64,000 nt of DNA from CAXBID01 sp963815305. Its GTDB lineage: Bacteria > Bacteroidota > Bacteroidia > Flavobacteriales > Flavobacteriaceae. The stretch spans positions 496,001 to 560,000 of the forward strand of contig CAWFFW010000001.1 in NCBI GenBank assembly GCA_963815305.1, in the 5' to 3' direction. A program made the position numbers and the translations under genes. The notes beneath the pieces are model-generated. The model was not told the DNA's origin. It was given only the letters and a program-made list of their open reading frames with translations, and searched no databases. Of the stretch, positions 1-8,489 are shown one piece after another. Numbering within the stretch: position 1 is the first letter of the stretch; each line of letters begins with the position of its first letter.

Positions 1-1521
1 GGATACAAAGTAGATAAGAGTACTATTATTAGTCTAGAAAAAGGGAAAATACCACCTCAAGCTCTTGATTTAGAGGAGGTTGTTTTAGGAGCTATGATGA
101 TTGATAAAAAAGGAGTTGATGAAGTTATCGATATTCTAAGCCCTGAAGCGTTTTACAAAGAAGCTCATCAGCATATTTTTCAAGCTATTTTTCATTTATT
201 CGAAAATAGTGAACCCGTTGACTTATTAACCGTTTCAACCCAATTAAAGAAGAATTCGAAATTAGAATTAGCAGGAGGAGATTTTTATCTCATCTCTTTA
301 ACTCAAAAAGTATCGTCTTCAGCACATATCGAGTTTCATGCTCGTATCATTTTACAAAAATTTATTCAGCGTAGTCTAATAAAAATTTCTAGCGAAATTA
401 TTGAAGATTCTTATGATGAAACAAAAGATGTATTTGATTTGTTGGATAAGGCTGAAGCAAAATTATATGAAGTCACTCAAGGAAATATTAAAAAATCCAG
501 TGAAACTGCTCAAGATTTAGTCATTCAAGCAAAAAAGAAAATTGAAGAAATTTCTAATAAAGAAGGTTTAAGTGGTATTCCAACAGGCTTCAATAAGTTG
601 GATAAATTAACTTCGGGCTGGCAACCATCCGATTTAATAATTGTTGCAGCACGTCCTGGTATGGGTAAAACCGCCTTAACTTTGTCTATGGCAAGAAATA
701 TAGCGGTTGATCAAAATATTCCTGTGGCATTTTTCTCTTTAGAGATGGCATCGGTACAGTTAATTACCCGATTAATTTCAAGTGAAACTGGATTATCCTC
801 TGAAAAATTGAGAACAGGTAAACTAGAAAAGCATGAATGGGAACAATTAAACGTAAAGGTTAAAGGTTTAGAGAAAGCACCCTTATTTATTGATGATACG
901 CCTTCGCTGTCAATTTTTGATTTACGAGCCAAAGCTAGACGATTATCCTCTCAGCATGGTATAAAATTAATTATGATTGATTATTTACAGTTAATGACTG
1001 GTGGAAGTAGCCACGGTGGAAACCGTGAACAAGAAATATCAATGATTTCTAGAAACTTGAAAGCTTTAGCTAAAGAGTTGAATGTACCTGTAATTGCTTT
1101 ATCTCAATTATCACGTGCTGTTGAAACTCGTGGTGGTAGTAAAAGACCATTGCTTTCAGATTTACGTGAATCGGGAGCTATTGAGCAGGATGCTGATATT
1201 GTGAGTTTTATTTACAGACCAGAATATTATAAAATTGACGAGTGGGATGATGAAGAACGATCACCAACAGAAGGGCAAGCAGAGTTTATTATAGCAAAAC
1301 ATCGTAATGGCGGTTTGGAAAATATACGTTTAAAATTCATCGGGCATTTAGGTAAGTTTGATAATTTAGATGATTTTGATTCACCTTTTGAATTCCATTC
1401 TAAAATGAATGCTGCCGCAAATGATGATACTTTCAAATCAGATAATTTTAAAGCGAGTCCGGATCAAGCTTTTGGTCGTTCTTTTAATGATGATGATGAT
1501 GATAATGATGTGCCATTTTAA
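1..1521 (+). CDS. dnaB: Replicative DNA helicase DnaB (5' end cut off by window)
   Basis: Hexameric replicative helicase that unwinds the chromosome fork. The frame is open from base 1 and reads straight into conserved N-terminal domain sequence (PPQALDLEEVVLGAMM), so the ATG at 94 is internal and the true start lies upstream of the window. N-terminal helical domain to about nt 500, then a RecA-like motor: Walker A (RPGMGKT) at about nt 652-672, Walker B region LIMIDYLQLM at about nt 967-996, then the SQLSRAVE and DLRESGAIEQDAD motifs of the family. It ends in an acidic tail, DDDDDNDVPF. No intein or insertion is seen. The next gene starts 59 bases downstream on the same strand. Confidence 0.97.
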   Translation, partial: GYKVDKSTIISLEKGKIPPQALDLEEVVLGAMMIDKKGVDEVIDILSPEAFYKEAHQHIFQAIFHLFENSEPVDLLTVSTQLKKNSKLELAGGDFYLISLTQKVSSSAHIEFHARIILQKFIQRSLIKISSEIIEDSYDETKDVFDLLDKAEAKLYEVTQGNIKKSSETAQDLVIQAKKKIEEISNKEGLSGIPTGFNKLDKLTSGWQPSDLIIVAARPGMGKTALTLSMARNIAVDQNIPVAFFSLEMASVQLITRLISSETGLSSEKLRTGKLEKHEWEQLNVKVKGLEKAPLFIDDTPSLSIFDLRAKARRLSSQHGIKLIMIDYLQLMTGGSSHGGNREQEISMISRNLKALAKELNVPVIALSQLSRAVETRGGSKRPLLSDLRESGAIEQDADIVSFIYRPEYYKIDEWDDEERSPTEGQAEFIIAKHRNGGLENIRLKFIGHLGKFDNLDDFDSPFEFHSKMNAAANDDTFKSDNFKASPDQAFGRSFNDDDDDNDVPF

Positions 1522-1580
1522 TAATTAAACTCCTGTTAAACTACATTTAATAAAACCAAATTTTGATTATCTTTCGGTCT

Positions 1581-2840
1581 ATGAAAAAGACCCTATTAAT
1601 CATTTTGTTGCTATTTACTACAGTAAATACTTTTGCTTCCTATGTGCTTGTACCTATGGATGCTGAAAGTCAAAAAAATCATTTAAAGGCTTACGGGATA
1701 ACCTATTGGGTACTTAATAAAGAACTAAAAGTAAAGTGGCTTTTAAATTATAGGGGCGGTTCATTTTTATTACCTGATAGCGAAACTATTCAACGAGAAT
1801 GTCAAATTAGGGGTGTTTCTTTTGAAGTAATATCAGATTCAAAAACAGAGACTATTTTAGAAGAAATTAGTAGCCCAAGTAAAAACATGGAAGCTATCAT
1901 TCTTGAAAAAGCTCCAAAAATTGCGGTTTATACACCTTATGGAAAACAACCTTGGGACGATGCTGTAACCATGGTTTTAACTTATGCAGAAATTCCTTAT
2001 GAAACTATTTATGATGAAGAAGTATTAAGCGATGGTCTTTTATTATTTGATTGGTTGCATTTACACCATGAGGACTTTACTGGGCAATTTGGTAAATTTT
2101 ATGGAGCATACAAAGCAGCTTCATGGTATATAGATGAAAAAAAAGAATCTGAGGCACTAGCTACAAAATTAGGTTATGATAAAGTTTCTAATGAAAAGTT
2201 GGATGTTGCTTTAAAAATTAGAGATTACGTTATCGGGGGTGGTTTCATGTTCGCTATGTGCAGTGCCACTGATAGTTTTGATATTGCATTATCTGCAGAA
2301 GGTATTGATATTTGTGAGCCCATGTTTGATGGTGATGGAAGTGACCCTAGTTATCAAAATAAAATTGATTATAATAAAACATTCGCATTTACCGATTACG
2401 TATTAGAAAGAAGCCCAAATATTTACGAGTTTTCTTCTATAGATATGACTCGTAAACGAATGATTTCTCAAACAACAGATTATTTTTCACTTATGGAGTT
2501 TTCTGCAAAATGGGATCCCATTCCAACCATGCTTTGTCAAAATCATACCGCTTTAGTAAAAGGTTTTATGGGGCAAACCACTGCATTTACTAGAGATGAA
2601 ATTAAATCTAACGTTCTAGTAATGGGCGAAACCAAATCAAACGGCGAAGCTAAATATATTCATGGTATAAAGGGAAAAGGGTTTTTTACGTTTTATGGAG
2701 GGCATGATCCTGAAGATTATCAGCATAGAGTAGGAGATGCTAAAACAGAATTAGATTTGCATCCAACATCTCCTGGATATAGGCTTATATTGAATAATGT
2801 GTTATTCCCAGCTGCCAGAAAAAAGAAACAAAAAACGTAA
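1581..2840 (+). CDS. Secreted protein usually labelled asparagine synthetase B; glutamine-amidotransferase-like fold suspected
   Basis: A 419-residue exported protein. I take the ATG at 1581 (MKKTLLIILLLF, then a signal peptide ending near TFAS); an upstream TTG at 1563 would put charged residues before the signal peptide. Orthologues are widespread in Flavobacteriia and, from memory, are annotated asparagine synthetase B, but neither the N-terminal Cys nucleophile nor the PP-loop (SGGxDS) of true AsnB is visible. The stretch KIAVYTPYGKQPWDD resembles the start of a class I glutamine-amidotransferase or ThuA-like domain, and GGGFMFAMCSATDSFD could be a nucleophile elbow region. The real activity is unknown. 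It follows dnaB by 59 bases and may be cotranscribed. Confidence 0.8.
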   Translation: MKKTLLIILLLFTTVNTFASYVLVPMDAESQKNHLKAYGITYWVLNKELKVKWLLNYRGGSFLLPDSETIQRECQIRGVSFEVISDSKTETILEEISSPSKNMEAIILEKAPKIAVYTPYGKQPWDDAVTMVLTYAEIPYETIYDEEVLSDGLLLFDWLHLHHEDFTGQFGKFYGAYKAASWYIDEKKESEALATKLGYDKVSNEKLDVALKIRDYVIGGGFMFAMCSATDSFDIALSAEGIDICEPMFDGDGSDPSYQNKIDYNKTFAFTDYVLERSPNIYEFSSIDMTRKRMISQTTDYFSLMEFSAKWDPIPTMLCQNHTALVKGFMGQTTAFTRDEIKSNVLVMGETKSNGEAKYIHGIKGKGFFTFYGGHDPEDYQHRVGDAKTELDLHPTSPGYRLILNNVLFPAARKKKQKT

Positions 2841-3365
2841 ATAACGGCTTAACGTATATTTTAAGCAGTTGGATATGTTACTATTCGTATAATTATTTTA
2901 TGAATAGTAAAAGTGTTAGATTTAATAACTATCTGTCCTTAATCACTATGTTCAATTAGTATTAATTTTCTGCGCTGTTTTACAAATTTTAAAAGGTAAC
3001 GAACAAAATTTAGGAACTCTTATTTTCTATATCATTATTAGAAATTTCAGCATATTTTTAAATTTATCAGATTTCCATATAGCAAAAACCTTATTCAATG
3101 TTTTATTTACACTAACCATTGCTCCTTTTTATCAGAGATTAATGGTTAATTATCATGTCTTGTTTAATATCATTGTTCAAACATCAAATTGATAATATTA
3201 ATAAAAATGTATACATATTAAGGCTAAAATTTTTTTTCTTTTGTTTAAGTTTATACCATATTGATTAAAAAAAATGTTGATTACGTAGGTATATGAAGAA
3301 ATTTTTCTGAAAACCAATATTTATAATTATTTTCAATATTTGAAATTATTAAACACATCAAATTA
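2841..3365. other. Gene-free AT-rich gap
   Basis: 525 bases of AT-rich sequence between the asparagine-synthetase-like gene and the cyclase gene. The only structure I see is an imperfect inverted repeat (TTACTATTC at 2878-2886, GAATAGTAA at 2902-2910) shortly after the upstream stop codon. It may be a weak terminator, but it has no T run. No convincing ORF or RNA gene. Confidence 0.5.
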
Positions 3366-4445
3366 ATGTATTATATAAGACAGTTTTTAAGACTTTTTTT
3401 CTTTTCTATTACGTATTGGTCATTAGCTTTTTGCCTATTTATTTTAATTCGGTTTGTGGCTTATGATGATGGCGTTAGTCAACAATACGGAAATTTGGCA
3501 AGTTTAAAAATTATTTTTAAATGGATACCTTATGGTGTCATGTTCGGTTTAATTATAGGTTTCTTTTATTCTATAATTGAATTTTTATTTGAAAAAATAC
3601 TTTCTAAAAAACTTTTTTTAGGGATAGTTTTAATCCTTAAACTTATTTTTTACTTTTTAGTATTGGTGTTTTCTACCAGTTATATTATTAGGCTTATAGA
3701 ATTACAAATGAATATAGATTTACCAAATGATAGATTTTGGTGGTTTTACAGTGATGTTTTTTGGGTAGTAACGGCATATTTTTTTATAGCCTCTTTCGGA
3801 TTTTTGTTTATAAGAATTTCCAATGATAAATTTGGCAGAGGAGTGCTTTTTAATATGTTAATTGGTAAGTACAGAAACCCTAGAGAAGAGGAAAGATTGT
3901 TTATGTTTATAGATTTACAATCATCTACCACTTTAGCCGAAAAACTTGGGCATTACAAATACAGTCAATTGATACAAGATTGTTTTTTTGATTTAAATAA
4001 AATTATTGATAGGTATGATGCTGAAATATATCAGTACGTTGGTGACGAAGCTGTTATTAGCTGGGAATATAACAAAGGAATTAAAAATAATAAATGTATC
4101 AACTTGTATTTTGATTTTCAAAAACTCATCAATAGACGTTCAAAATATTATCAAAAAAAATACGATGTAGTCCCTTTTTTTAAAGCTGGTATTCATGGTG
4201 GTAAACTTGTTGTTACAGAAGTGGGAACCTTAAAAAAAGAATTGGCTTACCATGGCGATGTTATAAATACAACATCTAGAATACAAGACTCCTGTACAAA
4301 ATACGATAAGGCCTTATTAATATCCGATAAAGTTCTGAATGATTTAAATCTTAAATCGAAATTTGAATCTATAGAATTAGGAGATTTTTTATTAAAAGGA
4401 AAGCAAGAAAGATTAAAAATTCACACCATTATTAAAATTAATTAA
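3366..4445 (+). CDS. Membrane-anchored class III adenylate/guanylate cyclase
   Basis: A 359-residue protein expected to make cAMP or cGMP. Four hydrophobic segments occupy roughly residues 7-30, 50-75, 80-108 and 122-150, followed by a cytoplasmic class III cyclase domain from about 175. The metal-binding aspartates are present: Asp183 in MFIDLQSSTT and Asp227 in VGDEAVISW. The transition-state pair is present as Asn301 and Arg305 in INTTSRIQ. The Lys that usually selects adenine, just before the VGDE motif, is not obvious (IYQYVGDE), so nucleotide specificity is open. The gene sits 10 bases upstream of the YjbQ gene. The downstream cAMP/cGMP target is not in the window. Confidence 0.88.
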   Translation: MYYIRQFLRLFFFSITYWSLAFCLFILIRFVAYDDGVSQQYGNLASLKIIFKWIPYGVMFGLIIGFFYSIIEFLFEKILSKKLFLGIVLILKLIFYFLVLVFSTSYIIRLIELQMNIDLPNDRFWWFYSDVFWVVTAYFFIASFGFLFIRISNDKFGRGVLFNMLIGKYRNPREEERLFMFIDLQSSTTLAEKLGHYKYSQLIQDCFFDLNKIIDRYDAEIYQYVGDEAVISWEYNKGIKNNKCINLYFDFQKLINRRSKYYQKKYDVVPFFKAGIHGGKLVVTEVGTLKKELAYHGDVINTTSRIQDSCTKYDKALLISDKVLNDLNLKSKFESIELGDFLLKGKQERLKIHTIIKIN

Positions 4446-4455
4446 TAATTTCTAT

Positions 4456-4878
4456 ATGGAATTTTTTCAAAGGCAAATAAAACTAACATCCTATACTAGA
4501 GGCTTCCATTTAATTACAGATTCTATTTTAGAGGCTATTCCAGAGATTACCAAAATTAATATGGGGCAATTGCAAGTATTTATAAAACACACTTCTGCAA
4601 GTCTAACCATTAATGAAAACGCAGATTATACAGTAAGAGGAGATTTTGAAAGACATTTTAATGTTATGGTTCCAGAAAACGCTGTGTATTTTAAACACAC
4701 TTTTGAAGGTTCTGATGATATGCCAGCACACATTAAGGCGTCTTTACTTGGTGCATCAGTACAAATACCTATAACAAACGGACAGCTTAATCTTGGTACA
4801 TGGCAGGGTATTTATTTATGTGAACATCGAGATTACGCTGAATCAAGAAGCATAGTGATTACTGCATTTGGAACATAA
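4456..4878 (+). CDS. YjbQ / UPF0047 family protein
   Basis: A 140-residue single-domain protein of the YjbQ (UPF0047) family, often annotated secondary thiamine-phosphate synthase because E. coli YjbQ has weak activity of that kind; the physiological role is not settled. Family signatures are intact: HTSASLTINENAD in the first half and WQGIYLCEHRD near the C terminus, with the His, Asn and Glu residues clustering at the presumed active site. Full length for the family. It starts 10 bases after the cyclase stop, so it is probably translated from the same mRNA. No thiamine gene is nearby. Confidence 0.9.
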   Translation: MEFFQRQIKLTSYTRGFHLITDSILEAIPEITKINMGQLQVFIKHTSASLTINENADYTVRGDFERHFNVMVPENAVYFKHTFEGSDDMPAHIKASLLGASVQIPITNGQLNLGTWQGIYLCEHRDYAESRSIVITAFGT

Positions 4879-4908
4879 AAAAATCCGACTCTTTCGAATC
4901 GGATTTCA
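4879..4908 (-). terminator. Intrinsic terminator of the thrS-infC-rpmI-rplT operon (possibly bidirectional)
   Basis: Arms AAATCCGA (4881-4888) and TCGGATTT (4899-4906) form an 8-bp stem, extendable by two pairs across one mismatch. On the minus strand the stem is followed by a run of seven T, the proper layout for ending rplT transcription. On the plus strand the tail is weaker (TTTCATT), but the hairpin may also stop transcripts from yjbQ, since the two genes converge here. Confidence 0.8.
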
Positions 4909-4946
4909 TTAAGCGAATAATATGTTTTACAATTGGCAAAAACGCC

Positions 4947-5291
4947 TTATTTTACTTTTTCAATTACAGCTTTAAAAGCCTCAGGGTTATTCATCGCTAA
5001 ATCTGCTAAAACCTTACGGTTTAATTCAATATCATTAGCTTTTAATTTCCCCATAAATTGAGAATAAGATAAACCGTATTCTCTGGCTCCAGCGTTAATA
5101 CGCGTAATCCATAAGGCACGGAATGTTCTCTTTTTTGCTCTACGGTCTCTGTACGAGTATTGCATCGCTTTATCAACCGCATTCTTGGCTACTGTCCAAA
5201 CGTTTTTACGTCTTCCAAAGTAACCTTTTGCTTGTTTTAAAACCTTTTTTCTTCTGGCTCTTTTGGCTACAGAATTTACTGATCTTGGCAT
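4947..5291 (-). CDS. rplT: 50S ribosomal protein L20
   Basis: Ribosomal protein L20 binds 23S rRNA early in 50S assembly. The 114-residue product starts MPRSVNSVAKRARRKK and shows the basic N-terminal arm (GYFGRRKNVWTVAKN) and conserved core FRALWITRINAGARE. The ATG at 5291 is chosen because it gives the invariant MPRSVN start; an upstream in-frame start at 5339 would add 16 non-conserved residues. Last gene of the thrS-infC-rpmI-rplT operon, followed by an intrinsic terminator. In other bacteria L20 represses its own operon; the 145-base gap to rpmI leaves room for a leader structure, but I see no clear one. Confidence 0.97.
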   Translation of the reverse strand: MPRSVNSVAKRARRKKVLKQAKGYFGRRKNVWTVAKNAVDKAMQYSYRDRRAKKRTFRALWITRINAGAREYGLSYSQFMGKLKANDIELNRKVLADLAMNNPEAFKAVIEKVK

Positions 5292-5436
5292 AATTTTAAT
5301 TGTTTTTTTGTAGTAGGCGGTCTTATATTTTAAAGACACTTTGCTTCAAAAAATCTGAAATTAACAATCGTTAATCTTAAATCAATGAGGCCTAACTCCA
5401 GGGTTTATAATTTTTTTTAACCGATTAAACCTTATG

Positions 5437-5634
5437 TTACTTTAAGCGTAACATAAGTTTAATATTGTCTTCGTCTGCCTTATGTACTAAAGTATCATGA
5501 GTCAGAGCTAGCTTACGCTTTTTAGATTTTTTTGTTAAGATGTGACTCTTAAAAGCGTGCTTTCTTTTAATCTTACCAGTACCGGTGAGCTTAAAACGCT
5601 TTTTGGCACTAGATTTTGTTTTCATTTTAGGCAT
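5437..5634 (-). CDS. rpmI: 50S ribosomal protein L35
   Basis: A 65-residue, Lys/Arg-rich ribosomal protein starting MPKMKTKSSAKKRFKLTG, the L35 signature, and ending in MLRLK. L35 is part of the 50S subunit and in most bacteria lies between infC and rplT, as here. Full length. The gap to infC (127 bases) contains a 9-bp hairpin listed separately. Confidence 0.97.
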   Translation of the reverse strand: MPKMKTKSSAKKRFKLTGTGKIKRKHAFKSHILTKKSKKRKLALTHDTLVHKADEDNIKLMLRLK

Positions 5635-5674
5635 TTTCTTTTCCTAGTTTTAATTATTTCGCTTAATTACTTTT

Positions 5675-5697
5675 AATGCTAAATTTGTTTTAGCATT
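5675..5697 (-). promoter_or_regulatory. Hairpin in the infC-rpmI gap
   Basis: Perfect inverted repeat AATGCTAAA (5675-5683) / TTTAGCATT (5689-5697) with a 5-base loop. On the transcribed minus strand it lies about 40 bases upstream of the rpmI start codon and is not followed by T residues, so it is not a classic terminator. It could be an mRNA structure involved in L20/L35 control or an RNA processing site; this is inference. Confidence 0.4.
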
Positions 5698-5761
5698 TTA
5701 TTATTCGTTCTAATTTTTTTTCATGTTGGATAAAACCAAAAGATAAAAATCAGAGATTCAC

Positions 5762-6307
5762 TTATTTTTTAGGAGCAATAAACATCGTCATTCGCTTACC
5801 TTCCAAGCGTGGCATTTGCTCAACTTTACCATATTCTTCAAGGTCTTGAGCTAATCTTAGCAATAAAATTTGGCCTTGTTCCTTGAATATAATAGATCGT
5901 CCTTTAAAAAACACAAAAGCTTTTAATTTTGCACCTTCTTTTAAGAATTTCTCTGCATGCTTCTTTTTAAATTCGTAATCATGGTCATCAGTTTGAGGTC
6001 CAAAACGAATTTCTTTGATGATAACTTTAGTAGCTTTAGATTTTAAAGCTTTATCACGTTTCTTCTGCTCGTAAAGAAACTTTTTATAGTCCATAACTTT
6101 ACAAACAGGAGGGTCTGCGTTTGGCGAGATCTCTACAAGATCTAATCCTTGTGCATCCGCTATTCTCAATGCGTCACCTTTAGTATAAATACCAATTTCT
6201 ACATTGTCTCCAACAAGTCGTAAGCTTTGGGAGGTAATTTTAGAGTTAATCTTATGTTTATCCTCTTGTGAGACCCTTCTGGGTTGATGTCTTCTTCTAA
6301 TTGCTAT
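5762..6307 (-). CDS. infC: Translation initiation factor IF-3, with a non-canonical AUA (or AUU) start
   Basis: IF-3 binds the 30S subunit and rejects non-standard start codons and initiator mismatches. The 181-residue product has the IF3-N domain (LRLVGDNVEIG, then LDLVEISPNADPPVCK) and IF3-C domain (KEIRFGPQTDDHDYEFK, ending LEGKRMTMFIAPKK). Family alignment needs the N terminus xAIRRRHQPRRV. In that frame a TAA lies five codons upstream of the ATA at 6307, and no ATG, GTG or TTG occurs before conserved sequence begins. The start must therefore be ATA (6307) or ATT (6301). The in-frame TTG at 6169 is inside the conserved domain. E. coli infC uses AUU for autoregulation by IF-3; the same logic is inferred here. 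Second gene of the thrS operon. Confidence 0.93.
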   Translation of the reverse strand: MAIRRRHQPRRVSQEDKHKINSKITSQSLRLVGDNVEIGIYTKGDALRIADAQGLDLVEISPNADPPVCKVMDYKKFLYEQKKRDKALKSKATKVIIKEIRFGPQTDDHDYEFKKKHAEKFLKEGAKLKAFVFFKGRSIIFKEQGQILLLRLAQDLEEYGKVEQMPRLEGKRMTMFIAPKK

Positions 6308-6350
6308 GGCGTTATCTTTTTAAAAATTAAACTTATTTGTATTTTATATA

Positions 6351-8285
6351 CTAAAACGATTTTAACGTTTTTTTTATGTCTTCTTTTATTATTTTAGAGA
6401 AAGCTTCAACAGAAATCATTCCTAAATCAGCTCCTCCATGTTGTCTTACAGAAATCTTATTTTCCTGCTCTTCTTGCTCCCCTATAATAATCATATAAGG
6501 GTGTTTCTGCATTTCGGCTTCCCTTATTTTCTTTCCTATAGTTTCATTTCTATGATCAACAAGGGCGCGAATTTCGTCATTTTCTAGCAAATTTAAAACT
6601 TTTTCAGAGTATTTTTCATATTTCTCACTAATTGATAATATAATAACCTGAATTGGCATCAACCAAATAGGGAAATTACCACCTGTGTGTTCCAATAACA
6701 ATGCCACAAATCGTTCCATACTTCCAAAAGGCGCACGGTGAATCATAACGGGTCTGTGTAGCTCATTATCACTACCCTTATAGGTTAAATCAAAACGCTC
6801 AGGTAAATTGTAATCCACTTGAATTGTTCCTAATTGCCAACGTCTTCCTAGAGCATCTTTAACCATAAAATCTAGCTTAGGGCCATAAAAAGCAGCTTCA
6901 CCTTCTTCTATAACAAAATCTAAACCTTTATCAGTCGCTGCATTAATAATAGCTTGTTCCGCTTTTTCCCAGTTAGCAACATCACCTATATATTTGTCTG
7001 GATTTTCAGGATCTCTTACAGAAACTTGCGCCGTAAAGTTTTCAAATCCTAAAGAGCCAAATACATAAAGAACCAAATCAATAACATCTTTAAACTCTTT
7101 GTCTAATTGCTCTGGCATACAAAATAAGTGTGCATCATCTTGGGTAAAGCCACGCACTCGAGTTAAACCATGTAATTCGCCACTTTGCTCATATCTATAA
7201 ACCGTTCCAAATTCTGCATAACGTTTTGGCAAATCTTTATAACTCCATTGTGCACTGTTGTAAATTTCACAGTGGTGTGGGCAGTTCATGGGTTTTAATA
7301 AAAACTCTTCATCTTCTTTAGGTGTTTTTATTGGCTGAAAACTATCGGCTCCATATTTTGCATAATGACCTGAAGTTACATAAAGTTCTTTTTGTCCAAT
7401 ATGCGGCGTAATTACCATTTCATAACCTGCCTTTTTTTGTGCAGCTTTCAAAAAGTTTTCTAAACGCTCCCTTAATGCAGCACCTTTTGGCAACCATAAA
7501 GGTAAACCCTGACCAACTTTTTGCGAAAATGTAAAAAGCTCTAACTCTTTACCAAGTTTTCTGTGGTCACGTTTTTTTGCTTCTTCCAGTAATTCTAGAT
7601 ATTCAGTAAGGTCTTTTTGTTTTGGAAATGAAATACCGTAAACACGAGTTAACTGCTTATTTTTTTCATTTCCACGCCAGTAAGCACCAGCTATACTCAA
7701 TACTTTTACCGCTTTAATGATACCCGTATTTGGAATATGACCACCACGACATAAATCTGTAAATGTAGAATGATCACAAAAAGTAATGGTGCCATCTTCT
7801 AAATTCTCAATAAGCTCAGTTTTAAATTTATTGTCTTTATATAATGATAAAGCATCTGCTTTAGAAACAGGTCTTAAATTAAAATTATGCTTACCTCTAG
7901 CAATTTCAAGCATTTTATTTTCTATGGTCTTGAAATCTTTTTCTGAAACATTATGTTCACCAAAATCGACGTCATAATAAAATCCGTTTTCAATAGCAGG
8001 ACCAATAGTTAATTTTACATCGGGGTATAATTCTTCAATGGCTTGTGCTAAAACATGCGCACTACTATGCCAAAAAGCTGTTTTTCCTTCATCATTATTC
8101 CATGTATATAAAACCAAAGAACCATCAGTATTTAAAGGCGTAGAAGTTTCAACAGTTATATGGTTAAACTTAGCCGAAATTACATTTCTAGCAAACCCTT
8201 CACTAATGCTTTTTGCAACATCCATAGGTGTAACGCCCTCATCAAACGTTTTCACACTGCCATCAGGTAATGTAATATGTATCAT
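6351..8285 (-). CDS. thrS: Threonine--tRNA ligase
   Basis: Class II synthetase that charges tRNA-Thr. At 644 residues it is the bacterial full length: TGS domain (1-62), editing domain with His73/His77 (WHSSAHVL) and Cys179/His183 (DLCRGGHIP), catalytic core about 245-540, and anticodon-binding domain to the end. The catalytic zinc ligands are intact: Cys335 (MNCPHH), His386 (DDAHLFC) and His516 (MIHRAPFG). First gene of the operon with infC, rpmI and rplT; its promoter is visible just upstream. No T-box-like leader is present, as the 5'UTR is only about 20 bases. Confidence 0.98.
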   Translation of the reverse strand: MIHITLPDGSVKTFDEGVTPMDVAKSISEGFARNVISAKFNHITVETSTPLNTDGSLVLYTWNNDEGKTAFWHSSAHVLAQAIEELYPDVKLTIGPAIENGFYYDVDFGEHNVSEKDFKTIENKMLEIARGKHNFNLRPVSKADALSLYKDNKFKTELIENLEDGTITFCDHSTFTDLCRGGHIPNTGIIKAVKVLSIAGAYWRGNEKNKQLTRVYGISFPKQKDLTEYLELLEEAKKRDHRKLGKELELFTFSQKVGQGLPLWLPKGAALRERLENFLKAAQKKAGYEMVITPHIGQKELYVTSGHYAKYGADSFQPIKTPKEDEEFLLKPMNCPHHCEIYNSAQWSYKDLPKRYAEFGTVYRYEQSGELHGLTRVRGFTQDDAHLFCMPEQLDKEFKDVIDLVLYVFGSLGFENFTAQVSVRDPENPDKYIGDVANWEKAEQAIINAATDKGLDFVIEEGEAAFYGPKLDFMVKDALGRRWQLGTIQVDYNLPERFDLTYKGSDNELHRPVMIHRAPFGSMERFVALLLEHTGGNFPIWLMPIQVIILSISEKYEKYSEKVLNLLENDEIRALVDHRNETIGKKIREAEMQKHPYMIIIGEQEEQENKISVRQHGGADLGMISVEAFSKIIKEDIKKTLKSF

Positions 8286-8306
8286 TAAATAAAATTAAAA
8301 TCGAGA

Positions 8307-8340
8307 CGCAAAGATACTAGTATAAACAAACCCACACAAT
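8307..8340 (-). promoter_or_regulatory. Promoter of thrS operon (Bacteroidota type)
   Basis: On the minus strand TTG (8339-8337), 20 bases, then TATCTTTGC (8316-8308). This matches the Bacteroidota consensus -33 TTG and -7 TAnnTTTG. Transcription should start near 8305, leaving about a 20-base leader before the thrS ATG at 8285. Confidence 0.7.
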
Positions 8341-8366
8341 ATATATATAGGTATAATTTTTTATTT

Positions 8367-8489
8367 GTGCGTTTCCTAACCTCCCAAAAGGACGTGGTTT
8401 TGCTTTCCACTATATTTTTTTACTGTGGATTCCTTATTTAGGCAGGAATCCACAGTAAAAAGGAAGCCGTTTCAATTCCTAACGCGGGC
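8367..8489 (-). repeat. Dispersed structured repeat, copy A (with enlarged hairpin)
   Basis: Copy A of a four-member intergenic repeat family (other copies at 31357, 45500 and 60171). Read on the minus strand it begins GCGTTAGGAATTG and ends AAACGCACAAAT, matching the ends of the other copies. Its centre holds a long perfect hairpin, arms 8417-8434 and 8444-8461 (18 bp, loop 9), where the other copies have shorter ones. It is the most diverged copy and lies just upstream of the thrS promoter, in the same orientation as thrS. Confidence 0.7.

Noticed and set aside
5292..5339. Upstream start for rplT at 5339
   Set aside because: The added 16 residues (MSLKYKTAYYKKTIKI) do not belong to L20; MPRSVN is the universal start.
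6169..6171. TTG at 6169 as infC start
   Set aside because: It would remove the conserved IF-3 N-terminal segment including LRLVGDNVEIG, which is intact upstream in the same frame.
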